DNA of 64,000 bases from positions 62,001-126,000 of the forward strand of contig JAQTMR010000006.1 in assembly GCA_028714255.1 (NCBI GenBank), given 5' to 3'. The position numbers and the translations under genes were made by a program. Source of the DNA: Phycisphaerae bacterium (GTDB lineage: Bacteria; Planctomycetota; Phycisphaerae; Sedimentisphaerales; Anaerobacaceae). Shown here one piece after another: positions 17,120 through 26,480 of the stretch (its first letter is position 1; each line of letters opens with the position of its first letter). The notes under the pieces were generated by a model that made no database searches, was not told the origin of the DNA, and was given only the letters and a program-made list of their open reading frames with translations.

Positions 17120-17917
17120 ATGCTGATTGCCCCGGACAAAAAGATAAAAGCGGTATTGTTCGACCTCGGCGAAACGCTGGTGAACTTCGGCAGGATTAAC
17201 ACAAGGCAGGTCTTTCGCCAAAGCGCAAAGCTGACTTACGAATTCCTGCAAAGCCTTAATCAGCCTCTCGGCAACTTCGAATGGTATTGCTGGCACAGTA
17301 TGATGGCTGTTCGGCTACACTGTCTGATTTCCAACCTGACTGGAAAAGATTTTAACGCCCTGTCGTTATTGAAGAAAATCGGCATAAAGAAAGGTGTTGC
17401 CCTTAGCGAGGACCAATGGGAAGAGGTCGGCTGGCTGTGGTATGAGCCGTTAAGCAGGCTGGCGAAGGTCGAGCCGGATATAACAGAGACGTTAACAAGA
17501 CTGCGCGATATGGGGCTAAAGCTTGGAATAGTGAGCAATACGTTTATAAACGCCGGCTCTCTCGACAGGCACCTGCGCGAATTCGGAATGCTGGATTTTT
17601 TCCCCTGCCGGTTTTATTCCTACCAATTCGAATTCCGAAAGCCCGACAGACGAATCTTTCAAATAGCGGCAGAAAGACTGAACGAACTTATGGACAACAT
17701 TCTCTTCGTCGGCGACCGCGTGGACAAGGACATCCGGCCGGCGATGAAAGCCGATATGCGGGCCGTTCTGAAAGAGGCATATACCAACGCCGGAAAGAAA
17801 GTTCCGAAAGGCATCCACAAAATAAGCCGAATTTCCGAACTGCCGGCGCTAATAGAAAAATTCAACGGCAAAACAACACAAGCAGACAAGTCCGTCGTTC
17901 TAAGCGGGATAGAGTAA
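17120..17917 (+). CDS. HAD-superfamily hydrolase
   Basis: A 265-residue HAD phosphatase. Motif I is VLFDLGETLV, motif II LGIVSNTF, motif III a Lys in EFRKPDRRIF, and motif IV FVGDRVDKDIRPA. The first motif reads DLGET, so the second Asp (general acid) of the usual DxDxT is replaced by Gly, seen in several HAD subfamilies that may have altered activity. It is translationally adjacent to the upstream synthase (2-base gap). The substrate is not predictable; a phosphorylated small metabolite is likely. Confidence 0.8.
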   Translation: MLIAPDKKIKAVLFDLGETLVNFGRINTRQVFRQSAKLTYEFLQSLNQPLGNFEWYCWHSMMAVRLHCLISNLTGKDFNALSLLKKIGIKKGVALSEDQWEEVGWLWYEPLSRLAKVEPDITETLTRLRDMGLKLGIVSNTFINAGSLDRHLREFGMLDFFPCRFYSYQFEFRKPDRRIFQIAAERLNELMDNILFVGDRVDKDIRPAMKADMRAVLKEAYTNAGKKVPKGIHKISRISELPALIEKFNGKTTQADKSVVLSGIE

Positions 17918-17995
17918 GCAAAAGAAAGACAATTTGCAGAAATTAACGTTTTGGTCTATAATCACTCCGCAATAAATCCAAAAGGAGCTTTGTAT

Positions 17996-19345
17996 ATGAG
18001 TACCAATGTTGCTTTTCAAAGATGCATTAATCCGGATTGTGCGGCGGAACTGGATTGCGGGTTCGCCGAGGGCGGGTTTAAGTGCCCAAAGTGCGGCGAG
18101 CTGCTGGATACACAATACAACTGGGACAAGATAAAGGTGCCAAGGAAACTCAGCGAATTCGGCAAACGCTGGTCAACCAGAAACAATTCCCTGGATTTTT
18201 CGGGCGTGTGGCGGTTTCGTGAGCTGCTTAACTTCTGCGAAGACAAATATAAAGTAACCATCGGCGAAGGCCAGACCGTCCTGCAGCAAAATGACGCGGT
18301 CGCCAAATATGTCGATATGAAGCCCGGCTGTTTGTTCCTGCAATACGAAGGTCTGAATCCGTCAGGCTCCTTCAAAGATAACGGTATGACCGCGGCGTTC
18401 AGCCACGCCAGTATGATAGGAGCAAAATCCTGCGTGTGCGCATCGACAGGAAACACCTCGGCATCGATGGCTTTGTATGCGCATAGCTGCGGCCTGAAAG
18501 CAACTGTGTTTATCGGCTCGGGCAGAATCGCCTTCGGCAAGCTAAGCCAGGCGATGGACTACGGTTCGCAGACGATTCAAATAGCAGGCGATTTCGATGA
18601 CTGTATGCGGCAGGTTCAGGACGTCTGCACCAAGCTCGGATTGTATCTGCTCAACTCACTAAACCCATTCAGGCTGGAAGGCCAAAAGACAATCATGTAC
18701 CGAATCATCGAGGCCCTGAACTGGGAATTGCCGGACTGGATAGTAGTGCCCGGCGGCAACCTCGGTAATTCGAGCGCATTCGGCAAGGCATTTTCCGAAT
18801 TAAAACAACTCGGGCTGATTAAGCGAATACCGCGAATGGCGATTATCAACGCCGCCGGCGCCGATACGCTTACCGAGCTGGTCAATAACAGGAAACTCAC
18901 CTGGAACAACGGCAGAACAAATCAGAAAACAATTGATGACTTCTATGCCGACTTGACGGCGCGTAATTTCTCGCCGCACACCTGCGCCTCGGCGATAGAA
19001 ATTTCGCGTCCGGTCAATCTGAAGAAATGTCTGCGGGCGATTGACGTAACTAACGGCGTCGTACGCAAGGTCACCGACGAAGAGATTTGCGACGCCAAGG
19101 CGGTCATAGGCAAACACGGCCTGGGTTGTGAGCCGGCCTCGGCGGCGACGATTGCCGGATTAAGACATCTGCGAACCGAAGGCGTAATTTCGGCCGGCGA
19201 GCGAGTCGCCTGCGTGCTCACCGGGCACGTACTCAAGGACCCGGGCGTGACAGTCAACTACCATAAGGAAAAACAGGGCGAATTCAGCAATCCGCCTATA
19301 GAAGCACCTAACGATATCAATGAAATAATCAAACTGATAAAATAA
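17996..19345 (+). CDS. thrC: Threonine synthase
   Basis: A 449-residue PLP enzyme of fold type II. A small N-terminal zinc-knuckle-like part ([27 protein letters not shown]) precedes the catalytic body, where [15 protein letters not shown] has the PLP Lys and [29 protein letters not shown] and [13 protein letters not shown] complete the cofactor site. It makes threonine from O-phosphohomoserine. The ATG at 17996 is chosen because AAAGGAG lies eight bases upstream; the frame extends further but without a binding site. Confidence 0.9.
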   Translation: MSTNVAFQRCINPDCAAELDCGFAEGGFKCPKCGELLDTQYNWDKIKVPRKLSEFGKRWSTRNNSLDFSGVWRFRELLNFCEDKYKVTIGEGQTVLQQNDAVAKYVDMKPGCLFLQYEGLNPSGSFKDNGMTAAFSHASMIGAKSCVCASTGNTSASMALYAHSCGLKATVFIGSGRIAFGKLSQAMDYGSQTIQIAGDFDDCMRQVQDVCTKLGLYLLNSLNPFRLEGQKTIMYRIIEALNWELPDWIVVPGGNLGNSSAFGKAFSELKQLGLIKRIPRMAIINAAGADTLTELVNNRKLTWNNGRTNQKTIDDFYADLTARNFSPHTCASAIEISRPVNLKKCLRAIDVTNGVVRKVTDEEICDAKAVIGKHGLGCEPASAATIAGLRHLRTEGVISAGERVACVLTGHVLKDPGVTVNYHKEKQGEFSNPPIEAPNDINEIIKLIK

Positions 19346-19380
19346 CCTGCCTAAAACATTCAGCGGGACGAGGTTAAATA

Positions 19381-21072
19381 ATGGAATACAGCCGTAACAA
19401 TGGTAACAGCGCCAGGAGAACAAAGGGATTTATCATTGGTGGAGTATTGCTGCTCTCGGCGGTAAGCGCATTATGGACGCTTTCCGAGAGGCCGCTTAAT
19501 AATCATGAGTGTTTCGTTTCGATTACCGCGCGGGAGATGCTTCAAAGCGGCGATTGGATTAGGCCTACCTGCAACGGAGAGTCTCGTCTCCAGAAAACGC
19601 CATTATGTTATTGGCTCGTAGCGGGCTTGGCCCAGATGACCGGCAATGTCGATGAATTCACTACCCGGCTGCCAAGCGCTGTTTTCGGAGTACTTTCTGC
19701 TATAGCCATTCTGTACTTTGTAAGTCAGTGGCTGTCGGTTCGCGCAGCGGCAATCTCCGCGGGAGTTTGGGGGACATCTATCGGTTATGTCACCTACACT
19801 CACAATGCCCGGCCTGAGATGGCTCTTACGTTTTTTATTTTGCTGTGTTTTTTAAGTTTTTACTCGGCGATTACCGCAAAAGACCGGCGTAAGCAGATTT
19901 GGTATATGCTCGTATTCTGGATAAGTTTTGCACTGGGCAACCTGGCCAAAGGGCCCGCACCGCTGCCGCTCGTTCTGATTCCGCTGTTTTTTTATGTTTC
20001 CATATCCCGGCAATGGAAAAAACTGTTCAACTGGACATCGGTGATTGGGGTAATTATTTTTCTGGCCATCGTACTGCCCTGGCCGCTGGCGATTGCTCAC
20101 AAATTAAACTGGGACCTTACGCTGTGGAAAAATGAATTTGTTGACCGCTTCCTGGGTGATTACGTCCCGGGGCACAAGCCGATTTATTATTACCTGCTGG
20201 AAATGTTCATATTTATAGCGCCTTGGGTAGCTTTTCTGCCGATGGCGATGGCTGCACCTTTTTTCGAAGTTTGGAACAAAAAACGTTCCACGATGCAATT
20301 TTTATGGCTGTGGTTCGTTGTTGACCTTGTGTTTATTACCATTTCCGGAGGCAAGCGTCAGCACTACATACTGCCTTTGATGCCGGCGGCGGCTATATTG
20401 ATAGGCATCCTGCTGGAAGATATGATTTTCGTGCACAAAGCCTACACGCAGAAATACGCAAGGGACATCCTGCGAAATCATATTGTTGCTTTAATTGCCG
20501 CTGCCATCGCCGGACCGATATACATAGCCAAAGCTTATCCTGAACTGCTTACGGGCGCAATAATAATCGGCGCGGTAACGATAGCTGCTGTTGCGGTCAT
20601 TGCCTTGCTATTTGCCAGAGGAAAACCAGGCCTTGCGTGCTGGACAACTTTTGCCGGCATCGTTGTTTTAGTTATGATTGCTTATGTCGTTTTTGTAAAT
20701 CCTCTGAATTATAATCAGCCCTCCAGAGAGTTCACCCGTATTGTAGTGGAAAAAGTGTCCGCCGCAGAGCGGCGAGACCTCGCCGAAGGCGGCCCGGCAT
20801 CAGAAAAACTAATAGCGTATAAATCCGCCTCTATGAGGTTCATTCACTACTTCGGCAAGCGCGTGCCCGAAATAGCAACAGAACCAGAGACATACAAACT
20901 GTATAATGAAGGCTGCTGGGTCGTGGCATTCGGCAAATACCTGGACGAGCTGATTGAAAAAGATAAATTTGAAATCGTTTATATAGAGGAGCAGGCCGAA
21001 CGGCACAAAGGAAATGTTGTGTATGGGGCGCTACTGCACAAATCAGCAAGGCCGGCCGAAGACAATATGTAG
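19381..21072 (+). CDS. ArnT/PMT-type membrane glycosyltransferase
   Basis: A 563-residue multi-pass protein (about 11-12 spans). The first periplasmic loop has NNHECFVSITAREMLQSGDWIRPTCNGESRLQKTPLCYWLV, which matches the GT83/GT39 pattern (the acidic residue after the first span, then KPP/KTP-L-Y-W). It continues with the undecaprenyl-sugar transferase core (NLAKGPAPLPL; ISGGKRQHYILPLMPAAAIL). These enzymes move a sugar from a polyprenyl phosphate to lipid A or protein. It converges with the phosphatase-like gene, leaving 6 bases. A role in envelope lipid or glycan modification is supported by the neighbouring GT2 and deacetylase genes. Confidence 0.85.
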   Translation: MEYSRNNGNSARRTKGFIIGGVLLLSAVSALWTLSERPLNNHECFVSITAREMLQSGDWIRPTCNGESRLQKTPLCYWLVAGLAQMTGNVDEFTTRLPSAVFGVLSAIAILYFVSQWLSVRAAAISAGVWGTSIGYVTYTHNARPEMALTFFILLCFLSFYSAITAKDRRKQIWYMLVFWISFALGNLAKGPAPLPLVLIPLFFYVSISRQWKKLFNWTSVIGVIIFLAIVLPWPLAIAHKLNWDLTLWKNEFVDRFLGDYVPGHKPIYYYLLEMFIFIAPWVAFLPMAMAAPFFEVWNKKRSTMQFLWLWFVVDLVFITISGGKRQHYILPLMPAAAILIGILLEDMIFVHKAYTQKYARDILRNHIVALIAAAIAGPIYIAKAYPELLTGAIIIGAVTIAAVAVIALLFARGKPGLACWTTFAGIVVLVMIAYVVFVNPLNYNQPSREFTRIVVEKVSAAERRDLAEGGPASEKLIAYKSASMRFIHYFGKRVPEIATEPETYKLYNEGCWVVAFGKYLDELIEKDKFEIVYIEEQAERHKGNVVYGALLHKSARPAEDNM

Positions 21073-21078
21073 AGAATT

Positions 21079-21636
21079 TCAGTCCGCTTGTGGTGCCAAC
21101 TGCTCGATGAAATTTTTTTCGGCTTCGGTTATCTCCAGGTCGTCGTTGATTTCTTCAATCACTTTCGCGGTTTCTTCAAAAGAATACTTCTGGACTTTTC
21201 TAAGCCAAACAGCAGTCAGCATAGCTACTCTTCTCTTGCCGCTGCTGCCGTGGACGAGTACGGGCAGATTGTTCCTGTCGGCCATTATGGCAAGGAATTG
21301 CTCCTGCGTTTCCGCAGTTGGGAAATAATCGGCTTTTTCAACGGGCATTTCAATATATTTAACGCCGTTGCCGCGTACCCAGGTGATTTCCTCGTTATAC
21401 CAGTTTTTGTCGCGATGCTCCGCGGGCGAGCGGAGGTTAATGATTGTAGCAATGTGGTATCGATAGAGCAGGCGTGTATAGTCCATTCCCCTCGGCTGGC
21501 CGCTTACATAAAGGACTTCCGGCTCTATGATATGGAAATTTTTGATATGAAAATGCCTGACCAGTAAAATTGTCGTTGCTACCACGAATAAAATAATATA
21601 CAGAGCAGCCAGAGATTGTTTTTTCTTTTTTGCCAC
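21079..21636 (-). CDS. Membrane-anchored DSP-type pseudophosphatase (Cys replaced)
   Basis: A 185-residue protein with a basic N-terminus and a single span (LAALYIILFVVATTILLV), so the remainder is probably outside the membrane. The fold is that of dual-specificity tyrosine phosphatases (VLYVSGQPRGMDYTRLLYRYHIATIINLR). The active-site loop, normally HCxxGxxR, reads HGSSGKRR, so the nucleophilic Cys is Gly at residue 130. It is therefore probably inactive as a phosphatase, unless a single-base error (GGC for TGC) is present. Last gene of a minus-strand operon with GT2, YdjC and UbiA-like genes. Confidence 0.75.
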   Translation of the reverse strand: MAKKKKQSLAALYIILFVVATTILLVRHFHIKNFHIIEPEVLYVSGQPRGMDYTRLLYRYHIATIINLRSPAEHRDKNWYNEEITWVRGNGVKYIEMPVEKADYFPTAETQEQFLAIMADRNNLPVLVHGSSGKRRVAMLTAVWLRKVQKYSFEETAKVIEEINDDLEITEAEKNFIEQLAPQAD

Positions 21637-21656
21637 TTTTAACCTGCCTTTAAAGT

Positions 21657-22649
21657 TTACCTTTGATGTACCTTGCGGACCGAATATATCTTTTTGTTCG
21701 TCGATTCGAAATAGACCCTGCTTATCATCTCACCTATCAGTCCCGTGGTGATGAATATCGCGCCAATCAGTAAAAGCATCGTCGCCAAAGCCGTCAATGG
21801 TGCGTGCGCTACCATAATCGGCACCTTATAAACGAACTTATCATAGAGTATATAGGCGAACAATGCCATCGACAATAGAATCGAATACATCGCAGGCCTG
21901 CCGAAAAAATGCAGAGGCTTGGTAACGTATCCGAGCAGAAACTTGAGAGTTATCAGGTCGAAGACGACCCTGACCGTTCTGGAGATTCCATAATTACTGG
22001 TCCCGTGCGGCCTGTTAATATGCTTTACCGGTATCTCGATGATTCTGATGCCGCTGCGTGACATCAACGCCGGGACAAATCTGTGCATCTCGCCGTAAAG
22101 GTTCAATTCGTCGATTACTTCGCGTTTGTACGCCTTGAAAGTGTTGCCGAAATCGTGAATATCGACGCCGCTTACCTTCGAGGCAATCCAGTTGGCCGTC
22201 ATGCTCGGTATTCTTCTCATTATAAAACCGTGCGCCCTGTGCTTTCGCCAGCCGCTGACAACGTCGTAGCCTGCGTTAATCTTCTCGATAAAATTCGGTA
22301 TCTCCTCCGGGAAGTTTTCGAGGTCGCCGTCCATCGATATTACTATCTGTCCCCTTGCGACATCGAACCCGGCGGCTAAAGCGGGCGTCTGGCCGAAATT
22401 CCGGCGAAGCTCAACGCCCCTGACCTTGCTGTCTTTGCTTGCAATATCTTTTATCAGTTCGAGTGTGTTGTCGCTGCTGCCGTCGTCAACGAAGACCAGC
22501 TCGTAATATAGGCCCGTTTCGTTCATTGTTTTTACCAGCCTGCTGTAAAGCTCGTTGACCGCCGGCGCTTCATTGTAGAGCGGCACTACAATCGAACAAT
22601 CGATATCTTTGTGGTTCGCGTTTTTATTAAACTGGTTAGAGGTTTCCAT
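21657..22649 (-). CDS. GT2 family glycosyltransferase (ArnC/DPM1-like)
   Basis: A 330-residue inverting glycosyltransferase. The catalytic domain shows SIVVPLYNEAPAVNEL, VDDGSSDNT, MDGDLENFPEEIP (metal DxD) and the GWRKHR segment of the polyprenyl-phosphate transferases; two C-terminal membrane spans (MYSILLSMALFAYILYDKF; LTALATMLLLIGAIFITTGLIG) anchor it. It should transfer a sugar from UDP/GDP to undecaprenyl phosphate, making the donor that an ArnT-like enzyme uses. Its coding region overlaps the upstream YdjC gene by 14 bases. Confidence 0.88.
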   Translation of the reverse strand: METSNQFNKNANHKDIDCSIVVPLYNEAPAVNELYSRLVKTMNETGLYYELVFVDDGSSDNTLELIKDIASKDSKVRGVELRRNFGQTPALAAGFDVARGQIVISMDGDLENFPEEIPNFIEKINAGYDVVSGWRKHRAHGFIMRRIPSMTANWIASKVSGVDIHDFGNTFKAYKREVIDELNLYGEMHRFVPALMSRSGIRIIEIPVKHINRPHGTSNYGISRTVRVVFDLITLKFLLGYVTKPLHFFGRPAMYSILLSMALFAYILYDKFVYKVPIMVAHAPLTALATMLLLIGAIFITTGLIGEMISRVYFESTNKKIYSVRKVHQR

Positions 22650-23466
22650 AATGCACCAATTTTATTCCTGCGTCCTTGAAATACTGTTTGGTTCTTTCGC
22701 TGCAAAGAGCCTCGAATTCGCCCTTTCGCTGTATTTTGCTTTGGCCGTTGTCAAGTCCCGGATGGGTCATCACCTCCGCAACCGCCGCCGAGTTATACAA
22801 AGCGACCGCCTTGAAGAAATTCACGTCTATCCTTCCAATATGCGAAACTCCGAGCAGACAATCGGTTTTCAAAAAAGCTGAATTTTGGATTCGGTTAATC
22901 CCGGCCATCGTCCGAATTGTTTTTGCGCTCGCTCTTCCGCCTTCACTCGACAAAGGCCAGGGCATCGACAAAAGCTGCCTCGGCTCAAGGCTGAAACGTA
23001 CCGCGGGAATCTGAAACTGCTTCGCCAGCCCGCAGACTATCGAAAATACAACGGGGAAGTTATGAATGTGCTTGTGCGAATCCAAATGGGTTGGCTTTAT
23101 GCCGTTGTCAATCACCCACTGAATCTGCGCAGCCAACTCGGTCCGTATGGCGTTTCGGATTTTACGTCTGCACAAGGACAAAAGCGACAGCTTGGCTGGT
23201 GAAAAAGCAAAATTGCCCTCTGTGTCAACCAAACAATCGACGCATTTATCTTTCGATAATGGCTTACCTTTGAACAGATTAAGATGAACACCAACGCCGA
23301 GATTGGGAAGTTGCTTTGCTATTTTCACAGCTTCCTCGGCAGCGGGCATATTTGCCATAATCGTCGCGCTGGTCAGCACACCGTTGGTATGCGCCTGCGC
23401 CACAGCCTGGTTTACACTGCTGCTCACGCCAAAATCATCTGCATTTATTACTATCCGCCTGTCCAT
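22636..23466 (-). CDS. ChbG/HpnK (YdjC) family carbohydrate deacetylase
   Basis: A 276-residue YdjC-fold protein. RIVINADDFGVSSSVNQAV carries the DD metal pair; GVGVHLNLFKG the HxN motif; HLDSHKHIHNFP a third metal/His cluster, and VAEVMTHPGLD the C-terminal His. These are metal-dependent deacetylases acting on N-acetylated sugars or glycolipids (ChbG, HpnK). Genes on either side build polyprenyl-linked sugars, so the substrate may be a lipid-linked GlcNAc derivative (inference). Confidence 0.88.
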   Translation of the reverse strand: MDRRIVINADDFGVSSSVNQAVAQAHTNGVLTSATIMANMPAAEEAVKIAKQLPNLGVGVHLNLFKGKPLSKDKCVDCLVDTEGNFAFSPAKLSLLSLCRRKIRNAIRTELAAQIQWVIDNGIKPTHLDSHKHIHNFPVVFSIVCGLAKQFQIPAVRFSLEPRQLLSMPWPLSSEGGRASAKTIRTMAGINRIQNSAFLKTDCLLGVSHIGRIDVNFFKAVALYNSAAVAEVMTHPGLDNGQSKIQRKGEFEALCSERTKQYFKDAGIKLVHYGNL

Positions 23467-23510
23467 ATTTATAGTGCAGTAAGTTTAAACGCAGTAGGCG
23501 GTTAGGTCAA

Positions 23511-24446
23511 TTAGATTCTGCCGTACTCGATGAGTCCGAAAATGACAAAACCAACGGTAAGGGCCAGCGAGCCAAGGGCGTGCAAGAGCACCGTCAACTG
23601 GCAGAAACGGTACTGGCCGGGTTTGAGCAAATCTTCCTTGTTCGCTGCTTTTATCGCAATCACACCCACCGGCAGTGTAAGCAGATAAAGAACCCCCGCG
23701 TAAACAAACGGACGATAAATCAGCATTGCAGCCACAGCAACAAGATAGCTTGCCGATAGTGCGATTCGGTAAATCCAAATCGAAACGCCCGTACCGAAAC
23801 GAACAACAAGCGTTCGCTTTTTCACCGCAGCATCAGCAGTGACATCGGGAAATTCGTTTATCAAAATCACAAGAAAAATCAAAATCGACACGATAACCGC
23901 AGGCAGAAGTGGAATCACGTCTATTATTTTCGTCTGCAAATAATATGAGCCATAGACCGGCAGCAGGCCGAACAACAGCGCAATAACGGGTTCGCCGGCG
24001 GAACGGTAGCCAAGGCGAAGAGGTGGAGCCGTGTAGAAAAATCCACCTAATAGGCCGATTAGGCCGAGGGTTAAAATAAAAGGGCTGCGCGTGATTAGAA
24101 CGATTACGATTCCGATTATGGCACCTGCCGTAAGTGTAACAAGGGAAAGAAGTAATGTCGCTTTTGGAGAGAGGATGCCCTGCTGGATATATAGTCTGCC
24201 GCCGGAGAATGGGGTTGGATTTTTATTGAGCCAGTCGTTTCCCGATGTATGGTCGAAATAATCGTTGGCTATATTGGCGCCGCTGTGCAGGAGCATTGTC
24301 GCAAGTAACGCTAAGATAAACAGATATGGCGAGAACGTCCCCGTCACCGCAAAGCCCAGCGCCGAGCCGACAAGGACGGGAGCTGCGCTTGCGACCAGAA
24401 ACTTCGGCCTTGATGCGAGGAAAAGAATGAGCAATTTAGATTTCAT
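23511..24446 (-). CDS. UbiA-family prenyltransferase (MenA-like)
   Basis: A 311-residue membrane protein with about nine spans. The first Asp-rich site is ANIANDYFDHTSGND (NDxxD), and the second is INEFPDVTADAA. Together they bind a polyprenyl diphosphate. Features resemble 1,4-dihydroxy-2-naphthoate octaprenyltransferases of menaquinone synthesis, but no men genes are adjacent; other UbiA branches (lipid or heme related) are possible. It starts the minus-strand operon followed 45 bases later by the YdjC gene. Confidence 0.8.
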   Translation of the reverse strand: MKSKLLILFLASRPKFLVASAAPVLVGSALGFAVTGTFSPYLFILALLATMLLHSGANIANDYFDHTSGNDWLNKNPTPFSGGRLYIQQGILSPKATLLLSLVTLTAGAIIGIVIVLITRSPFILTLGLIGLLGGFFYTAPPLRLGYRSAGEPVIALLFGLLPVYGSYYLQTKIIDVIPLLPAVIVSILIFLVILINEFPDVTADAAVKKRTLVVRFGTGVSIWIYRIALSASYLVAVAAMLIYRPFVYAGVLYLLTLPVGVIAIKAANKEDLLKPGQYRFCQLTVLLHALGSLALTVGFVIFGLIEYGRI

Positions 24447-25284
24447 AAGTTAAGTATTTTACAAGGATTAAAAAAAAAGGGAATAGGGTACAGGGGATAG
24501 CGGGTAGAGGAAATTTAGGATGGCTCGACTACGCTCCCCGTTTTAGACAAATTGGGCAAGATAAGCAAAATAGGGTAGCATCATTCCGTCTTCGCTAAGG
24601 CTTCGCCGCGATAAATTGCGCAAGTTCGCGCTTTTTGACGTGCGCAAACTTACACAAATTTATAAAAACCATACACAAACTTACAAAAACTTACACTAAA
24701 ACATGCAAAAAACAGGTGGAAATATACAACAATTTTTATACCCCCCTGCGCAAATGATCGCGCGGGGCGTAGAAGACCGACGAGGGACGACAGACGACGA
24801 AAACCAACGGACAGGAAGGGGGGATTTTTTAGCCACAGAGAGCTCGCAGTTTTGAGTTCTTAGTTTTTAGTTCATAGAAAAGTTGCCTAAGTTAACACCC
24901 GGCTACGCTGAAAAACTTCGCCGCGGCAAGCAGATTTTTTTAGCCACGAAAAAGCACAAAAAACACAAAGTCCTCGGGACGCCTTACGGAGAAAAATTAG
25001 ACGCAGATTGCGCGGATTACGCAGCAAAGTTTGGCCACAGATGATGCAGAGAGAATGTGGAATCAAAAGCATATTAGTATGTGCGTATATACTAATCTAA
25101 TAGTCCAACAATCGTGTTTTTTTTGCTGTTGTTTCCGGAAGCCGGAATGAGGAAACGAACAGTAGGTAAAAAAGTATCCGAGCCCCGATGGGATAGCAAA
25201 CGGCGCATCCCACGGGGTAAACTCTGGCAGTACCCGCACAGATTTTGTTAGGTGAATTGGGGACTATTAGAAATCATTACCTAC
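24447..25284. other. 838-base intergenic stretch rich in dispersed repeats
   Basis: No gene is supported. The stretch is AT-rich, with several members of the repeat families seen elsewhere: GTCTTCGCTAAGGCTTCGCCGCG near 24589; GCCACAGAGAGCTCGCAG near 24831; GCCACGAAAAAGCACAAAAAAC near 24944; a GCCACAGATGATGCAGAG near 25034. It ends with an 86-base repeat (25145-25230) that recurs after the insert at 26.7 kb. A run of AAACTTACA repeats lies near 24641-24695. Confidence 0.65.
25145..25230 (+). repeat. 86-bp direct repeat, copy A, with a strong hairpin
   Basis: Identical at 85 of 86 bases to 26707-26792. It contains a hairpin CCCCG-a-TGGGAT ... ATCCCA-CGGGG (25183-25217) followed by TAAACTCTGGCAG. 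The two copies bracket the TM-Nudix genes as a direct repeat. A related hairpin at 26663-26694 has a compensated stem. Confidence 0.85.
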
Positions 25285-26166
25285 TTAGAAAATCTTTTGA
25301 AAAAACTTCCTCTGATTCCATGCAATATCAAGTATTGCCGCTGTGGTAGGAAGAATATTTGCCTCTCGGTAGCTATTATATTCCTCTTCTGTGAATTGTC
25401 TTCCCCATCTGTCTTTGTCAGTTATAATTTCCCCCTCACGGTTTTCAGTTAATACATTCGGGAAAATCTTATTGAAAGTTTCTTCTTTAAATACAACTAC
25501 AGTAAGAATCTCGCCTTGAAGTGATGCTGGTTCAAGTCCAAACCCTAAATAAAAGGGTCTTATATTGCCATTAGTTCGTTCATTTTCTAGAGAAACAAAT
25601 GGTTCGATACCATAATTAATAGGGACAGCACTATTGCCATCGTATTCATCCATACCAAGAAGTTCCTCGGCATATTCACGCATAATATTTTTCCATAAGT
25701 TTAAGTCTTCCTTGATAGAAGCAGGAGCTATACAGGAGGGCTGAAACTCTCCAGCAGGGATAACATGATAAGTACCCATTGAAGTAGCAGTCTTGTCAGC
25801 TCCCCGAATGTGCATAATTATCCTTAGTTCTGTTCCATTATGGAGCATCGTCAAAGTATCTATTCCACAAAGGACGATATGATTATACGGTTCTTGAATT
25901 TGCTGCAAAAGTTGTTTTCTGTTGCTATGTCTTTTAAACCACGATTTTTCGAGGTTGTGATGTTCCAGTTCATAAACCAGATACTCTCCGTAATTGATTT
26001 TATCGAAATATGAATACATATGGTTTGAAAATACAAACTTCGTACCATCTACTTTGAGTAATCGGTATTGAGTTCTATCAGTAAATTCCTCTGGTTTATC
26101 TAATTCCTCTATGGCTTGAGAGTATCTCTTATATTTTCCACCCGCATGTCTAGGCAAGTTATCCAT
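25285..26166 (-). CDS. Nudix-like protein; C-terminal part of a frameshifted TM-Nudix gene
   Basis: The reading frame from the ATG at 26166 encodes 293 residues; the same frame stays open upstream through 26256 without a start or SD, encoding a TWFPAKPIPLENIKLKQE-type linker. A Nudix box-like segment KNIMREYAEELLGMDEYDG (REYAEELLG matching REUxEExGU) lies near residues 169-177, with less typical residues before it. The rest is not recognised. It seems to be the second half of one protein whose first half is at 26205-26480; joined by a -1 shift at an A7 run it would be about 398 residues with one N-terminal span. The region is AT-rich and between direct repeats, so it is probably imported. Nucleotide hydrolase or sensor roles are inference. 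Confidence 0.6.
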   Translation of the reverse strand: MDNLPRHAGGKYKRYSQAIEELDKPEEFTDRTQYRLLKVDGTKFVFSNHMYSYFDKINYGEYLVYELEHHNLEKSWFKRHSNRKQLLQQIQEPYNHIVLCGIDTLTMLHNGTELRIIMHIRGADKTATSMGTYHVIPAGEFQPSCIAPASIKEDLNLWKNIMREYAEELLGMDEYDGNSAVPINYGIEPFVSLENERTNGNIRPFYLGFGLEPASLQGEILTVVVFKEETFNKIFPNVLTENREGEIITDKDRWGRQFTEEEYNSYREANILPTTAAILDIAWNQRKFFQKIF

Positions 26167-26204
26167 GGACCAATTAATTTTGACAGATATATCCTTTTCT
26201 TGTT

Positions 26205-26480
26205 TTAGCTTGATATTTTCAAGTGGGATAGGCTTTGCAGGAAACCATGTTTTTTTGTAAGCAATGGCATGCCGTTTACAATTTTGAGGTGTGCAGAATT
26301 CTCTCGGCCTAGCTTTAATGCTAGCTCGCTAAGATGTAAACGATTTGCTTTAACAGCATTTCTGGTGTTTTTGAATTTTGTAGTTGAGCGATCTATGTCC
26401 CATTTTTTGTAAGTTATAATTCCTGCGTAAATTCCGAACAGAGCGGCTATTGCAGCAAGAATTGTGACTACTAGATCCAT
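26205..26480 (-). CDS. N-terminal transmembrane part of the frameshifted TM-Nudix gene
   Basis: The ATG at 26480 has GGAGG eight bases upstream. The product begins MDLVVTILAAIAALFGIYAGIITYKKW, a single span, followed by a basic soluble part. The intended frame is lost at an A7 run (26250-26256): the next 14 codons (HGFLQSLSHLKISS-stop) look unrelated, while the -1 frame continues into the Nudix-like protein. The gene is therefore a broken gene, a sequencing error, or a programmed -1 frameshift product. Confidence 0.6.
   Translation of the reverse strand: MDLVVTILAAIAALFGIYAGIITYKKWDIDRSTTKFKNTRNAVKANRLHLSELALKLGRENSAHLKIVNGMPLLTKKHGFLQSLSHLKISS
26250..26256 (-). promoter_or_regulatory. A7 slippery heptamer in the TM-Nudix gene
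   Basis: On the minus strand the zero-frame codons are ACA AAA AAA CAT, giving the A-AAA-AAA arrangement used in -1 programmed frameshifting. Slipping back one base yields LTKK-TWFPAKP and opens the 293-residue downstream frame. No clear downstream pseudoknot was identified by eye. Confidence 0.5.

Noticed and set aside
25103-25253. GTCCAAC...GTTAGGT arrangement resembling an integron attC site
   Set aside because: The spacing (151 bases) is longer than normal attC sites, the inner L boxes match only loosely, only one such site is seen and no integrase is present.
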